From Anoplopoma fimbria (Eukaryota > Chordata > Actinopteri > Perciformes > Anoplopomatidae), in NCBI RefSeq assembly GCF_027596085.1, contig NC_072460.1:5223512-5287511 (forward strand): a stretch of DNA of 64,000 nucleotides. Reading direction: 5' to 3'. The first letter of the stretch is position 1, and each line of letters starts with the position of its first letter. Made by a program: the position numbers and the translations under genes. Below the pieces are notes generated by a model that made no database searches, was not told the origin of the DNA, and worked only from the letters and a program-made list of their open reading frames with translations. Shown here piece after piece: positions 24,575 to 37,800 of the stretch.

Positions 24575-24645
24575 TACTAGTATACAGTATACTAGTATAG
24601 GTTTATGCTCTAAATGTATTCAGTCTATACGTTTAGAGCATAAAC
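24575..24645. repeat. Two adjacent perfect inverted repeats
   Basis: 24575-24597 is an 11-bp palindrome arm pair around one base (tactagtatac / gtatactagta). Three bases later, 24601-24614 (gtttatgctctaaa) and 24632-24645 (tttagagcataaac) form a perfect 14-bp stem with a 17-nt loop. They lie between two opposed copies of a dispersed repeat. Confidence 0.9.
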
Positions 24646-25170
24646 TGTTTACAAGAAGTGGACGTAGTCGTTGTGACGTCACACATTTGTTTGTGGACTG
24701 CCGTTTTGAAGCCTCGAGTACGGTGATTTTGCCGTTGCCATCCTGATTACGGCCATGGTTATGTTGGTTTTTCTGCAACCAAGAAAATGGAAGTTACCAT
24801 ATTTGGATTGTGGAGGAGTGATGTAGAGGCGCCAGATACGATTGTGGTGGCAGTGACCTGTCAATCACAGTAAGTCCGCCCTAAAGCATACCCTGCTTTA
24901 TGGTCTATTTGACTCTAAATGGACCATAACTTACTAAATGAACATCATGCTGTATCGAAGAAGACTTGAAACTAGAGATGGGAAATTATGAACTTGTGTT
25001 TACAATGTTTACTAAGGGAATAAATCAAGTCATTTTCTCATAGACTTCTATACAATCTGACCTCTTTTTGCAACCAGAAGAGTCGCCCCCTGCTGGTCAG
25101 TAGAGAGAATGCACGTTTTAATACACTTACGCATCGGGCTTCGCTCTGCAGAACTGGAGCCTGTCACCTG
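24646..25170. repeat. Near-complete percomorph dispersed repeat
   Basis: Runs from aagaagtggacgtagtcg through ctttatggtctatttgactc and cttctatacaatctgacctc to gtcgccccctgctggtcagt. I recognise it from memory as an abundant non-coding fish element. No open frame belongs to it. Confidence 0.65.
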
Positions 25171-26121
25171 GTTTAGAGTGCAGCGTAAAGAGTTAAAAAG
25201 TTCATGGGATTTGGTAAACATGTCTGACATGACACTTTCATAATAAACTGGAGGGTTTCAAAATTACATTTCAAAACAACAACTCAATATAACTCAAATG
25301 TTAAAATGTTATTCTAAGAAAGTTAGAGAAAATGACCAAATAACATCACATTAGGTTACATAATAAGTATATATAATATGTTCCCCTCATTCTAAACTGC
25401 ATGACTACTCTTTACTCACTGATTTCTCCAAGTCGTAATTACGGATTTCCACACAGCCCAACCCAGATCAGTCAACAGCATACGCACAACTTGCTCATAA
25501 GAACCATCTTATCACCCAGCTCATGTGAAAACATGCTTCGACCTGCTTTCCACTATCAGTTCTCCTGAAGAATTGTTGTGCCAACCACTGGAACATCACA
25601 AATATGTGAGCTATGCAGCCCACATTTCACTTTGACAGTTGTTTATGCCTCAAACTTTCTTGAGCCTTTTTAGCATGAAGATAAACATATGAATGACGGG
25701 GGGGAGCAACCGTTAGAACGACATCTGTGAAGGTTAATCGGTCTGAATGACGGTTGAAAAGAAGAAGTATAAGAGCAAACACAGAGAAAAGAATCGGGAA
25801 GAACTTCAACACGTTAAAAGAAAAATAGGACGTTTTATGGCGTTTTCAGAATTTGCAGAAATGTTGTTTTTTTTGTCTGGGAGTACAGACGGCAAATGAT
25901 TTAGGGCTGATAGGACACCTTCGGGTTCATTCCTTGTTACCTGGGGGGGACTGTTTGTGTGCGGGTGCATGTGTCGGTATGTGAGCATGCACACTGGCAC
26001 GCTTGTAATACTGCTGCGAGCATGTAAGACCACGCTTGAGTATCTGTGTCAGTGTTAGTAATTAAGAATGACTCCCTTCAGTTCAACTACAACGTCACAG
26101 TCGACTCAGACTCTAAGTTAG
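25171..26121. other. Intergenic, no gene recognised
   Basis: Unique-looking AT-rich sequence. No exon, RNA gene or long repeat recognised. Confidence 0.5.
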
Positions 26122-26137
26122 GTGTGAGTGTGTGTGT

Positions 26138-26230
<93 letters not shown>
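26122..26230. repeat. (TG)n microsatellite
   Basis: Uninterrupted gt from 26139 to 26230 (46 units), with an imperfect start. Confidence 0.98.
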
Positions 26231-26231
<1 letters not shown>

Positions 26232-27148
26232 GGAGCATGATGTGTTAGATTTTGACGGAACCTTTTAGAGGGAGAGAGGTGGAAGTGGGGAAGATTTAAA
26301 GTAGTCGACAGCTCAGTTAGGATGAAAAGATGAAATGTGAAAGACGGGACGGACACCCGCTGCAAAAAAAATCCACATTGTGAACCCTTTTAGCCTCACA
26401 TTCTGTATTACACTTTTTTCCGGTGCGGTATGTGAGCATGCACACTGGCCTGTACATTCTTCTCATTCTTAATACATGCAATCGAGGCCTGAACAGCGAA
26501 AGGGTGTGAAATAAATCATTATTCAGTGTATGAACAATTCCAAATCAAGAGGCACCTTAAGAAGGTTTCCAGATAAAGGAACTCCACAAAAGTAGTTTTT
26601 AACAGTTCTTTTATTGCAGAAATATTCTTCAAAAATGTAACATCCTCCTGCTAATGTCATGACAATGACACAAGTCAAGCAAATTCTTAGACTAAACAGA
26701 CTAATCTTGTAAAATTGCCTCTTCTCTTTAGCGTATTTGAGAAAAAACAGAGACCAATAAGTGCATTAAGAGAATCTCTGATATATATAATAGAGAGGAG
26801 GATAGACAGAATGAACGAGGGAAGATTCTCTTCTGTCAGCCTGGTGTTTTGACAGCTCATTCATCAACCAGAGGATCGGAGTTCGACTCGCACTCATCCA
26901 TCCTCTGACCTCCCTGTGGAGGAGTTTATGATGAAACCAATTTACTTTCAGAAAAAAACATGTTGTGTTTGACCAGCTGCAAAACATTGAATCACTTTTA
27001 AAGAGAGAAACATGACGGGCTACAAAAGTCCTGACTGACAACAGAAACCAAAACACTGTGATATCGTCTCTCCTTCGCCTGGAGGTGACGACAAAGTAGT
27101 GCAACCGTGTCTCCGATACAGACACACATAACGCACAGATAGAACGAT

Positions 27149-27152
<4 letters not shown>

Positions 27153-27225
<73 letters not shown>
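27153..27225. repeat. (CA)n microsatellite
   Basis: Seventy-three bases of ca, 36 units. It lies about 920 bp from the opposed TG array at 26.1-26.2 kb. Confidence 0.98.
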
Positions 27226-27227
<2 letters not shown>

Positions 27228-27670
27228 TCACACACACTCCCACACACGTGCAGATGCAGACATACACGCTCTCGCCAGTGAAATTCCACACCATCCCTCT
27301 GTTCTGCCCCTCTCTGTTCAGGTTACGTGGTGGTGGTGTATGAATAGCAGCTACTCCACTGACAGAACTGACTTAGAAAAACAAGTGAATGATGTAATTG
27401 TTCCTGCTGGAACGTTCTCAATGAGGACGATTCTGACAAGCACAGAAAAGGAAAATGTTTTAATAGAGTCTGAAAGGCAGGAGAATGACATAAATGTATG
27501 TGTTCACTTTGGCAAAGCACATTCATATTCATATCTGTATTCTTCTTCTTGAAACTTCATTGAAACATTCAAAATGTTCAGTTTATTTAGGACATCTGCA
27601 TTATATTTGTGATATCTTTCATCTCCTACATCTCATACATAATTCACTGAGCTTTGGATATAGTTAATTT

Positions 27671-28430
27671 ACTGAACCGACAATTCAACTGCTTTTATCT
27701 CTTTCTCTTCAACTGACAATTCAACTTCAACACCTCATTTCAACTCTCCCTGCACACACTTGAAAGCACTTCCACATCAACTTAAACCTATTATAGGACC
27801 GAAATGTCATCTGACACTTAAACTGTCTGACTCTTCAAGTGACCTGTTTTCACCATTTACATGTCAACTGACACTTCAACTGCTTTCAGTGGTTACATGT
27901 CAACTGAAATTTAAGCTGCATTCGTCTTCAAATGACAATTCGTCTACTTTTATTTTGTACCCTTCCACTAACATTTGAACTGCTAACAAATCGTACTTTT
28001 TAAATGACAGTGCTTACACTGCAACTGACAGTTCCACTGCTTTTATTTCTTATTCTTGAACTGTGACTTAATCAACTTTCGGTGTTGACAGTTCAGACCC
28101 TTTCAAGTCTTTAGGTCTCCACCATTTAAAATAAAACACCTTATACGTTTCGAAGTCCAAAAACATACACTCTTCATACAGGATTTACTCCAACTGCTTT
28201 CTCCGCTTCAGCCAACTCTTTCGCTGACATCGTCTTTGAGTTTATACAATTTCTGAAGGACTTCCTCCTCAACAAAGTATTCCAGCTCAATAATCACTTA
28301 ATTTAGCGCTTTCTCTTCAACTGATACTTTCCCTTTACTCTGTGCTTAAATTAACACTTCAACTTTAGTCAGTGAAACTTAAATTTGTTTCAGCGCTCCC
28401 CTTTCTGACTTCAACTTCTTAGTTGTCTCT
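27671..28430. repeat. Degenerate tandem repeat, unit about 36 nt
   Basis: The motif tcaactgacacttcaactgc plus a pyrimidine-rich spacer recurs every 35-37 nt. Clear unit starts are near 27674, 27710, 27863, 27900, 27930, 27966, 28002, 28022 and 28058. Weaker copies run to about 28430. Units have diverged strongly, so this is an old minisatellite. No peptide frame is kept. Confidence 0.7.
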
Positions 28431-30325
28431 TGTCACTAATTAAGACACAACTATTCTTTAAAATGTGTATGTGTCTACTCAATCCTACTGTAAAGCACAA
28501 GCCAGTATTACAGCCTCTTTCTGTCTCTCAGCCAGCACCCACCAATGTTATCTGACATTGTATGCCAAATAATTCCTATTGCAACAATGATAAAGGCAAT
28601 AGAGTGCTGCGGGAATTAAGTTAGCATCGCACTGGTTTCCTTGACAAAAAGCCAATAGGATTTTAACATTCGAGTTTGGATATGTTAGACAAAAAGCTCC
28701 GTGGCAAACACAAGTTTAGGATTCTTACACTTTTTGATGAGCATGATCATTTTTACAAACGAACATCACTTTTATGATTTTTGAAGTGTGAATGCAATTG
28801 GCAGAAGTAAAAAGCTAACGTTAGGTTATAAATGAACTACATGCCGATCGCATAAGAGAGTGTACACAACAAGGCTGTAAAGGCGGACTAGTCTGTGTAA
28901 TGAAGTTTAGTAGTCTCATTAAGCCGCTTGTTAGCAACCGCCTCTTTTAAGACACGTAAAAGCTTTGACATTTTAATATTTACTGATGTATTTTATATCA
29001 TAGAACAAAACATCAAAATCTTTGAGCTTGTGTTAAACACAGCCCTTTTTCAGGCATCTAACCAAAAAACAATAAAAAAAAACATGAACTTCAAGAGGGA
29101 ACCAGAAGTGCAAAAATAGCTAATGCTAATTTCCAGGTTTAAGGACTGCAGCATTCTATGATTTTATGAACTGCATAATATCTGTGAAGGCTCTGAAGAA
29201 AGACAGGTGATATATTCCAATTGAATTTATTTGTATCTGACATCACTTCACTTCTAAATTCTTCAGAATGACAACATTTAAATTTAGCACTGACATATAC
29301 TGATGAGGGCTGTTGAATCTTTTCATACATCTTTTATCTTGAAAAATGTATCAGCTCTGCTAGATGTTTGGAATACCAGCTGTGCTTTACAACATTGTAT
29401 TGGAGCCAAAGCTATTATCTGCCTCCTCTGTTTTGAAGGTTCCTGTGAGTTTTGCCAGATGAGGACGGTTTGATAAGAATAAAAGGCTATATATAGAAGC
29501 ACTGGTGTTGAAACACTTATTCAGACGTCACGCCACTCACACCTTTGTCATTGATCTGTCCAGACCTTTCTGTAACCTTTGGCATGATAGTCTGAAAAGT
29601 ACTCACACAGAGAAAAACGTGGGTACCACTGATGACTAATAATAACGGCAGAGTACACTTCTGGGGAAATGCCGCTATGAGTCAATTGGATGTTACAGCA
29701 TTCCACAAAGCTAGGAAGTGCAGGTGTATGATGTAGGGAAGTTCCAATGTGACTATCAGAAAGGTGGCGAATGCTGGGTTGCATGCCTCAGTTCTCCCTG
29801 GGGGCCGCAGCCTGGTACATTCCTACTTTGTTTTTACTTAGCAAATATTAGATACTTGCATTCAAACACACATCTGGGCAGCTTTGCTCCTATAATCTAA
29901 GATAAATCCAAAGAATGTTGGCATCAGATTTGATTTCAGTGTTTTGATTTCACCAATTAATCAGATGGTGAAAGCTCCCACATTCAATATTTTTTGTGGA
30001 CCAGATGACTATGTGAAATGCGAAAGGGGACGCTTTCTGTGACGAAGTCACAGACCTGCATTGTTTTCAGCCACAGCAGGTAGCTGCTTCTTAATTAGGT
30101 AAAGTTGACTTCTGGTTTCACACAGGACACAAACAGCGGCCTACTTGGTGAAAGTTGGGTGTGTTTACCTACTGTCTTGGCTAATGATTATGTGGTTTAC
30201 ATACGAATTGATCATGTGCGATACACAAATTAAAGTGTATTTATTTTTGTAAGTATGACTTTGTATGAGACCATCCTGCTAAATCAGTGAGCTTCACAGG
30301 TGTAGGTTTTTTTACTTTGGACAAA
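28431..30325. other. Intergenic, no gene recognised
   Basis: Mostly unique sequence. 30050-30170 contains a worn relative of sequence near 21.4 kb (tgacttctggtttcacacag). No exon supported. Confidence 0.5.
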
Positions 30326-30490
30326 CTCAGGCAAAGAGTTTCCCTCTTCTTACCAATTTTATGCTAAGCTAATAAATGTATCTTCATAGTAAATGGGCAC
30401 ACAAGTGAGTATCAATTATCATCCAACTCACGGCGAGAAATCAAATTCATGTATTTCCAAAAAATTTCTTTGTATTTGTTTTGTCTATTT
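30326..30490. repeat. Dispersed repeat family B, worn copy
   Basis: Holds atgctaagctaataaatgta, gagtatcaattatcatccaa and a tcatgtatttccaaaa tail, in the same order and orientation as the copy at 18352-18540. Confidence 0.5.
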
Positions 30491-31504
30491 TATCTTAAAT
30501 TGTAACAAAAGCTTGATCTAAGTTTGCGGGGCCACTTTATAGCAGATTGAGAGCCAGAAGTTAGGAGTAATCTGTGTTTCAAAAGACTGTTTTTACTTTA
30601 ATATTGATCTGTAGACTTGGAACCAAAAGTGCTAAAAATGTGAGGTATTCAGGTTGGGTAAAACCCAGGCAGTGCTCCATGACTGTGTGGAGCTGCTGAG
30701 AATACAAGGCCGTGGATTAGATGGCCGCAGGTCGGGGTACGTGTAAGAGGATTGGTTGTGTCCAGTAGTCGCTGGGGAAAACGGACAGATGAACAATCAA
30801 CCAGCTGTAAGCCCAGAGTCAACAACAGTTTATCATAATCTGCCTTCATCTCTTTCTCATCCTAAACCAGTAAACTCTACTTATGTATTTTTTTTTCCTC
30901 TCAAAATTCCACCAAAAAGCTCTTTCAAATGAGTCACTGGATCCCCGGATGTCATTCCTTTTGTTTTACTCATATTCTATATAGATTTATATATATATTT
31001 AATAACTTCTGTAGTGGTCATGCATCGCCTGCCTCCATTATCATCCCCTTTCTCCATCTTTGCACCCCCTCTTCTCATCCTGGTTTTAACCCCCGTATCC
31101 TCTCACCCCGTCTCTTCCTGAATCCAGCAGACATTATAACAAGAGCTTTACTATAATCATTACTCTAATCACCCTTTGCCCTCTGGCTACCCCCATTTCT
31201 CTTCTGTATAATGAGTGAAAATTGTAGGTCAGCCTCCGATGAGTTGAGTCCGATGAGTTGAGCCCCCCCCCCCCCGTTAAATCAACAGCATCATCGCTGA
31301 CGTTTTGGAATGGGGAAATGGCATCATGTGGCAAAGATGATATCTTGATGGAAAGAAATATTTGTATTATCAGCCACATTCTCATCCAAATGTCAAGAGG
31401 AATTTAAAAAGGAAACACAGTGACTTAATCATGCGCATTGATCGCTTGTGTTGATGAACATTCGTTAAAAATGTTGAAAGATAACGTCTCAGAAAACTGT
31501 TTTA

Positions 31505-31600
31505 TACGTTGCCATATTTAAGTGTCAGAGTGGTATCCATCTTCTCTCAGCATAAAGCAAATAAGCACATTTCCCCCAAAATGCCAAACTATTGCTTGAA
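31505..31600. repeat. Dispersed repeat family B, 3' part
   Basis: Holds gagtggtatccatcttctct and aataagcacatttcccccaa followed by atgccaaactattgcttgaa. Same orientation as the other copies. Confidence 0.55.
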
Positions 31601-31926
31601 TGAATCCACATTAAATTGTTTTTCCTCATTAAAACTGAGAAAAATTAATAAAAGCTGTTCCAATTCATCCCTTTTAAATATATTATAATTTGATTACAAG
31701 TATTTAAAGTGACACCCTGGGTCTAATCTATCCCACAAAGCAAAAACACTCTACAGTCTACTAAGCAGATATGTAGACTGCTGTGTTTCAGTGACATCCT
31801 CACCACTCTCCCCACGGACTGAAGCTGTGTGTCCACGTTAACAGCTGCAGATCTTTTTTGAATCAGCTCTTCTCGGCAGCTGGACTCATGATTTCAACTC
31901 AGTGTTTACCTGGCCACTTTTTTCAC

Positions 31927-31932
31927 GCACAC

Positions 31933-31979
<47 letters not shown>
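31927..31979. repeat. (CA)n microsatellite
   Basis: About 53 bases of ca with two early cg interruptions. Confidence 0.97.
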
Positions 31980-31983
<4 letters not shown>

Positions 31984-32504
31984 TATACAGACATATACAG
32001 TATGCTGCATACTCCCCCTTGCCTCACATGTTATGCATGAGAAGACAGATTTCTTGCTCGTGTTCTCTCAAATTTTCAAAGCTTCTCATTCCATTTTTGC
32101 ACACCATGGTTTTATGGAAAAAAGTGTTTGGCTAAATCCCTGCATGTAGATGACCGCAATTCACCAAGGGCCCGACTTTCCATTTTCATTTAGCACAGAG
32201 AAATTGGAATTCCTCTAAAATCTTTCCACATGGGACCCATGTCTTTTTCCCTTCCATTCTCTTTTTTTCTCCCTAATCTTCGCTTCTTTGACCCTCTATG
32301 TCCCAACCCCCCCCCCACCCACCCCAAATCCTTTCCCATGTTAATGTCCTCCCTTTCACCCTCAGCTTTGTCTCCACCTCCATTCTCTCGTTTCTCAGCC
32401 TGATCTCCATCGCCTCCCATCAGCAATGCTTGTGTTGGGTATCTTACTGGATTCCAGTTCTTGTGAGCTGAATTTGACTTCCAGGCAGTGCACGCATTAA
32501 GACC

Positions 32505-32835
32505 ACATGTGTTACAACTATTTGATGGGTTGCCATGACATTTTGTACAGACATTAATTGCCCACAGAGAATGAATCCTGACTTCGATGATCCTCTGACT
32601 TTTCCTGCAGCACCATCATCGGGTCAAACATTTGAATGTGTCCAGTATCTGGGTTTACGACAAACTACCTACAACTGCCATATGCTATGAGTTTTAGCAT
32701 GCTAATATGCTAAGCTAAGATGGAAGGCATGTTTTTTTGTAATTTTATACCTGCGTGACATCAGCGTTTGAATGCATACTGAGTTTAGATTTTAGCTAAG
32801 TAAAGCCTGACAGAGCTGCACGTGTGGCTGTGGAC
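32505..32835. repeat. Dispersed repeat family C
   Basis: Runs from gatgggttgccatgacattt through cagagaatgaatcctgactt and ttttagcatgctaatatgct to aaagcctgacagagctgcac. I recognise it from memory as one of the most abundant percomorph dispersed repeats. Non-coding. Confidence 0.7.
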
Positions 32836-33906
32836 TATATATTAGTAATCTTAGTAATTTACTGTTTAGTCCTCCCAGAATAATCAGCATCAACCCAATG
32901 TCAAAATGCAGAAATAATGTAGGTACTAAAAAAATATGTAACTGTCTTCTTCTCCATGATTCTCCATGATTTCCAGTGAGCACATTCTCACCTTCCCTTA
33001 CATGGCTTAATTTCCCACCACTTCCAGGCATCAGCCAAATAGCAGAAACATGAGCTGCAATGTTTTCCAGGACACTTTATCAAGCGCTACTTGGTGGCGT
33101 CTACTCTTCTCATGAGAATTCTTGCATGAACAACCACAAAGAATTGGCCTTTTTCCTCCGCCAAAAACCACAGGCAGGCTATGCGGTAAAAAAAACAACA
33201 CGCTATTGGAGTATATTCTCCCCCACCAGTAAACTCCGCTTAGAAAACCATATGCATTTAAATGGTTAATGAGCCTAATCTGAACAACTGTAGATCTGTT
33301 TTTATTGTCACAAGATGTCTTGATTTCTTGTTTCATATTCAGAGTTTTCTGGGCTGCAGATTATAAAATGACAAAACTGCTACTTCTCGAGGCTAACACT
33401 CACGAGTGGATGACCTGTGTATCAATAACTGTATTGCCGGATTACACTGTCAATTAATAAAGCAAAGTAGATTCAAACCATCCTCATCAGCTGCTGCTGC
33501 TACAGCTGCTACTCTCCTCTGAAAGTCTGATCTCAGAAAACTAGTGCCTCTCTATAATTCATCTACGCCCTTTCTACACATGCATGCATGCTCACAAGCT
33601 CACTCAGCCTCGATGCCTACACACCCACACCTGTCATCACACAAACACACCCACAAAAGTAGAAGTTTATGACAAAACAGCTTACAGAGTCTCTGTTTAC
33701 ATATTTTATAAGTTAGACATTCATATCTGAGTCTTAATGGAGACATGGAGCCAAATTATGGCCCCCAGGGAGTCATGTTTTACTGGTCACGTGCATAGCT
33801 TAAGAAAGGGTGCTACTGTGGCACACTTCTGCACACATAAACACTTTTTTGTCTGTTTCTCTCACACACATATATGCAAAGAGAGACATATTTCCTTACT
33901 GTATGT

Positions 33907-33907
<1 letters not shown>
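32836..33907. other. Intergenic, no gene recognised
   Basis: No exon or RNA gene recognised. Confidence 0.5.

Positions 33908-33963
<56 letters not shown>
33908..33963. repeat. (CA)n microsatellite
   Basis: Fifty-six bases of ca. Confidence 0.98.
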
Positions 33964-33965
<2 letters not shown>

Positions 33966-34309
33966 GGCAGTTTGTGGTCTCTTATTGACAGTAAGACGTT
34001 GAAAAGGCTCATGGGATCTCACCTCGTCAAATGTAAAAGCTTCCAGGGTCTGGCACTCAACAAGGCTATTATCCTCCTCACACGCACCTGAACGCCCCAT
34101 CTCACACCATTAGACACACACTCACACTTTTACTGTCTCCAAACCTGGCAGCATTAGGCCAGGAAGGGAAGGAGAGGGGACTTTTAATGGTGTGACACCT
34201 TTTAAGGACGGGACAATGACCACCAGAGATGATCTTCCACCTCTTGCACACGACAGGCAGCGGTGCATTCGAGTGCTCACGCACAAGAACGCGCCTTTAT
34301 CTGACTGTC

Positions 34310-34880
34310 AGCCATGATAAGAGTTGAATTTATTGTTGATGATGATGCTGGCAGAGGAACACGCTGCCCTCTTTTTCTGTCATACCCCTCGTGATTGCAA
34401 CCTCCCCTTTCCTTAAACTATGCCTCAGTTTATTACATAATTCTGGAGGCAAACAATAGAAATGTGCCTCTTGAATAAATTAACGCCTTCATAGCATTTT
34501 TGAAGCACACATGCCACATTGAGAATTCTCTCCCCAGACCCAAATAAATCAAACCAGAAGCATTCACTCAGGCCCAAGCAATTACACCTTAATAATGCAC
34601 AATTTTAGCCCCCGCCGCATGCATGCACAAACTTTTTCTTTCCTGTCTTGCAAAATTCTTTGGCTCATTCTGGCGACCTAGTTTACAGCCCTCGCCTCTG
34701 AGCCACAGAGAGTTGGTTCCTTTTGAAGATGCATTGAGCAGCACAGCATGACAAGCCCATTATAGAGCCGGAGGAGGAGAAATCTCTCAATTACCAACTG
34801 GCAACTCTTGAGGGGAAAGCAATGTGCACTATTCACTTAACCATATCAGTTTTTATGACTCAATAATAAATATTCTCAAG
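34310..34880. other. Repeat-free block, possible conserved non-coding element
   Basis: No simple repeats or recognised dispersed repeats for about 570 bp, with many TAAT/ATTA cores and TGATTG-like sites (for example near 34435 and 34588). This is the style of developmental enhancers, but it is inference only, because no second species was available. Confidence 0.2.
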
Positions 34881-37800
34881 TGTTAGCTTGCACACAATAA
34901 TCTATTCTCTCTTTATGCATGATATACAGACTCAAAGAATAAAAAGGTCAGAGCTATGCTGTATTTTGCTTACACTAGTGACAGACATGCTCGAGTGGAT
35001 CTACCATATCTGCTTCTGGATGTTATTTGTGCTAGTACTAGGCAGGATTACTGATCCTTTGCGAAGTCTCGTCCCTCAAACGCAGACTGGGCAATCATAG
35101 AGTGGCGTTGGCCAGCTCCGACCGAGGACCAACAACTAACCGGCTCAGCTCCGCAGACTCTCATGCAATAAATTTCAGATTTTCTTTATTTTCAGGCAGA
35201 TTTTCAAGCTAGTCGTGGTTAAATGTTGTGGAATAGTTACATTCGTTACCATGAGAGGTTGATATGTTTCTAAGGAAAAACCTGTGGAGCTAACATTAGC
35301 AGAGTATGTTAACACATCGTCAACTACCGTTAGCACGTCTATGCAACGCAGACTTACATTTTTTCCTGGCACATGGAAAGTTAGAATAAGTGTTTTGAAT
35401 GTGAAATAATTAGTATAGAAGCAATAGAGAAAACCACAGGTTATTGTGTTTTAAGCAATGGAAAATTCACAAGTCTGCCAACAGTGCCAAAGCCAGCGGC
35501 TTTGGACAGTATTCTCACTCACTGCACGTCACAACAGTCTTCCACAAGCAGCTAGCTTGACCGCTGTGGGAACAAACATTAGCCATGTTCGTTGTGTACG
35601 TTCATTGTGTGTTTATGTTCATAATGATAATTATGTGGCTTCGGGGAGAGGCCTGAAGGGAAAGGTTTTTAAGTGTTGGCGTGTTGACTTTCTAGCTATT
35701 TTTAGCGACTTCTGGAGCTAGTGCTGCTAGCGAACATTACAGCTAACGTTACTTTCATTGGAAAAGAGTTGGCAACACTGGGCTGGGTTTCTCGGTTGAA
35801 TACTCTCAAAATCTAGCTTGGCTTGCTGGTTTCTCAAAATTGTCCAAACCCAACTTTAACACTGACTTTTTGGGGATTCATTCTAAACATTCAGTACTTT
35901 AGAGAAGCACCTGGCAGTGACTGTTTCAAGTCTTCTTTGTGATCACACGTCTTTAGATAATATGTGATATTGGATCTACTTGCAGGGTTAGCTGGTGAAG
36001 AACTGTAGCTGAAGAGCTAACCGCTAACAAGCTAACAAGCCGCATACATGCTAGCACTGGTCAGGTTATTAAGCTCTCCGAGGTTCTGTCCATTTTCTCT
36101 GTACTGTGCAGTTTTCTCTACCATCTACGCCATTGCTTTTTTTAAATCTTGGTGTGACTAGGCCTTAAAAGGCAGCTACGCCAATTTTCAAAATTCATAT
36201 ATGTTATGTTTAACTAGAGTGCTTGGAACCAAAATTTTAGAAGTTTTACATTTTTTTTTCTTTTTCCAATCCTTCCTGCCATATCCTCTTTGGGATAAAT
36301 TATATCTAAAACAAAATGAAGTGTGCAACAAGCTGAGGGTGTCTGAATTAATTCTGTAGCCACCGTGTAGCACAATACTTATGTTGTTTGTTCAGCTTAT
36401 GTACAGTTGCAAAGAGGCCCCCCTGCATGGCTTATTATACAGAATCAAGAAGATAAAAGTGACCTTTGTTATCATAAAGCGATAAAGGTTGAGTAAAGTA
36501 ATATAAGCGTACATGCAAACACACATGAGCACACCCACCCACACAAGTACACAAAGGCATTCACAGCTGCAGGCTGCAGGCAAACATGCAGTACAGTAGA
36601 TGCAACCATGCTGCACTGATGAATCTGCAAACGCTCACATGCACGGACGCAGTCAAGCCTCACATGCACGCCTAAATGCATGCATGCATACGCATATGGG
36701 ATGGACCCAAATGCTCTCACAAATACACACAAACACACGCAAATCCCTTGTACAACAATAGTGAAATATTAATCCAGGCTCACAGGCGGACTCTTCCTCT
36801 GTAAGATGAGTGGTGAGACGGGCTGACGAGAGGAGGAAACAACACCGGACAGTAACCTACTTATCATGAGGTTTCCAGCTGGACCACCAGGTTTATTTCA
36901 CGTTAAAATCGCTCCAGTAATTTTACAGACTTTCATCGCGCTTGTTATAATCTAGTTACAGTCTTCTGGCTGTGTTGTGCCGCGCAGCCTGGCATGGGAG
37001 ATGAAAGGAAGGCTGTGTGTTTAAAATAGAACAAGATTAGTGTAACAAACTGCCACGACAGCCCTTTAAACCAGTTTATGATCCTGAAAAAAAATAAAAA
37101 TAAGCGTTTGACAAAGCAGATTTCTGAAGACAACCGAGAGGCGCACCGGCCAGTATTGCCGCGGCACTATCTCGTCATACACATATTCAATGTGACACAG
37201 CGTTTACACAGTCTGTGCGTGATAGGATGCTGCAGCTCAAACAGTATTTGATTCACCAGAACACTTTCATCACTGTTACTGCTTCAAAAGCTTTGCCAGC
37301 ATCAGAGAGATTTTGTTAGCACGCGCACCATCAGAGAAGTGTTTCATTTACTATGCTATGGCATTTAAGGGTCATATAGGGTGTGATGGATGCATTCAAG
37401 ATGACACGTAACTGTGTGACATACTGCACGCTTAACTGAAACAAAAGAGATCGAGGGAACGTGCAGGCTCATTGTGCGGCCCGAGTTTAAGCTTTACAGT
37501 TTTACCAACATTAGCTGGAGACAAAAGTGGGCTACATCGTGCATGTGTAATTAGAGCATGGTTTTTTACTCCCTTAAAAAGCTCCTCGGCTCTGTGAAGA
37601 GGAGGGGGAAAAGACAGAGGAGGATGAAAGCAGAAAAGAGGGAAGGAAAATAAGGGCATTGTTTGGGAGAATGATGCTGTTGTTACATGGTCTGAAACCC
37701 CAGAGTGTTTCTGTCTCTATGTGTATCTATTCAGGCTGCTTCCTGTCCATCTTTGTTCCAGGCTGTTTTAACATGGAGAAAAGACATTCGGACTCAATTC

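Noticed and set aside
26870..26915. tRNA-like B box (gagttcgactcgc)
   Set aside because: No matching A box or cloverleaf arms. At most a worn SINE fragment.
27671..28430. CRISPR-like array
   Set aside because: Units are degenerate along their whole length with no constant repeat and variable spacer, and the genome is that of a vertebrate.
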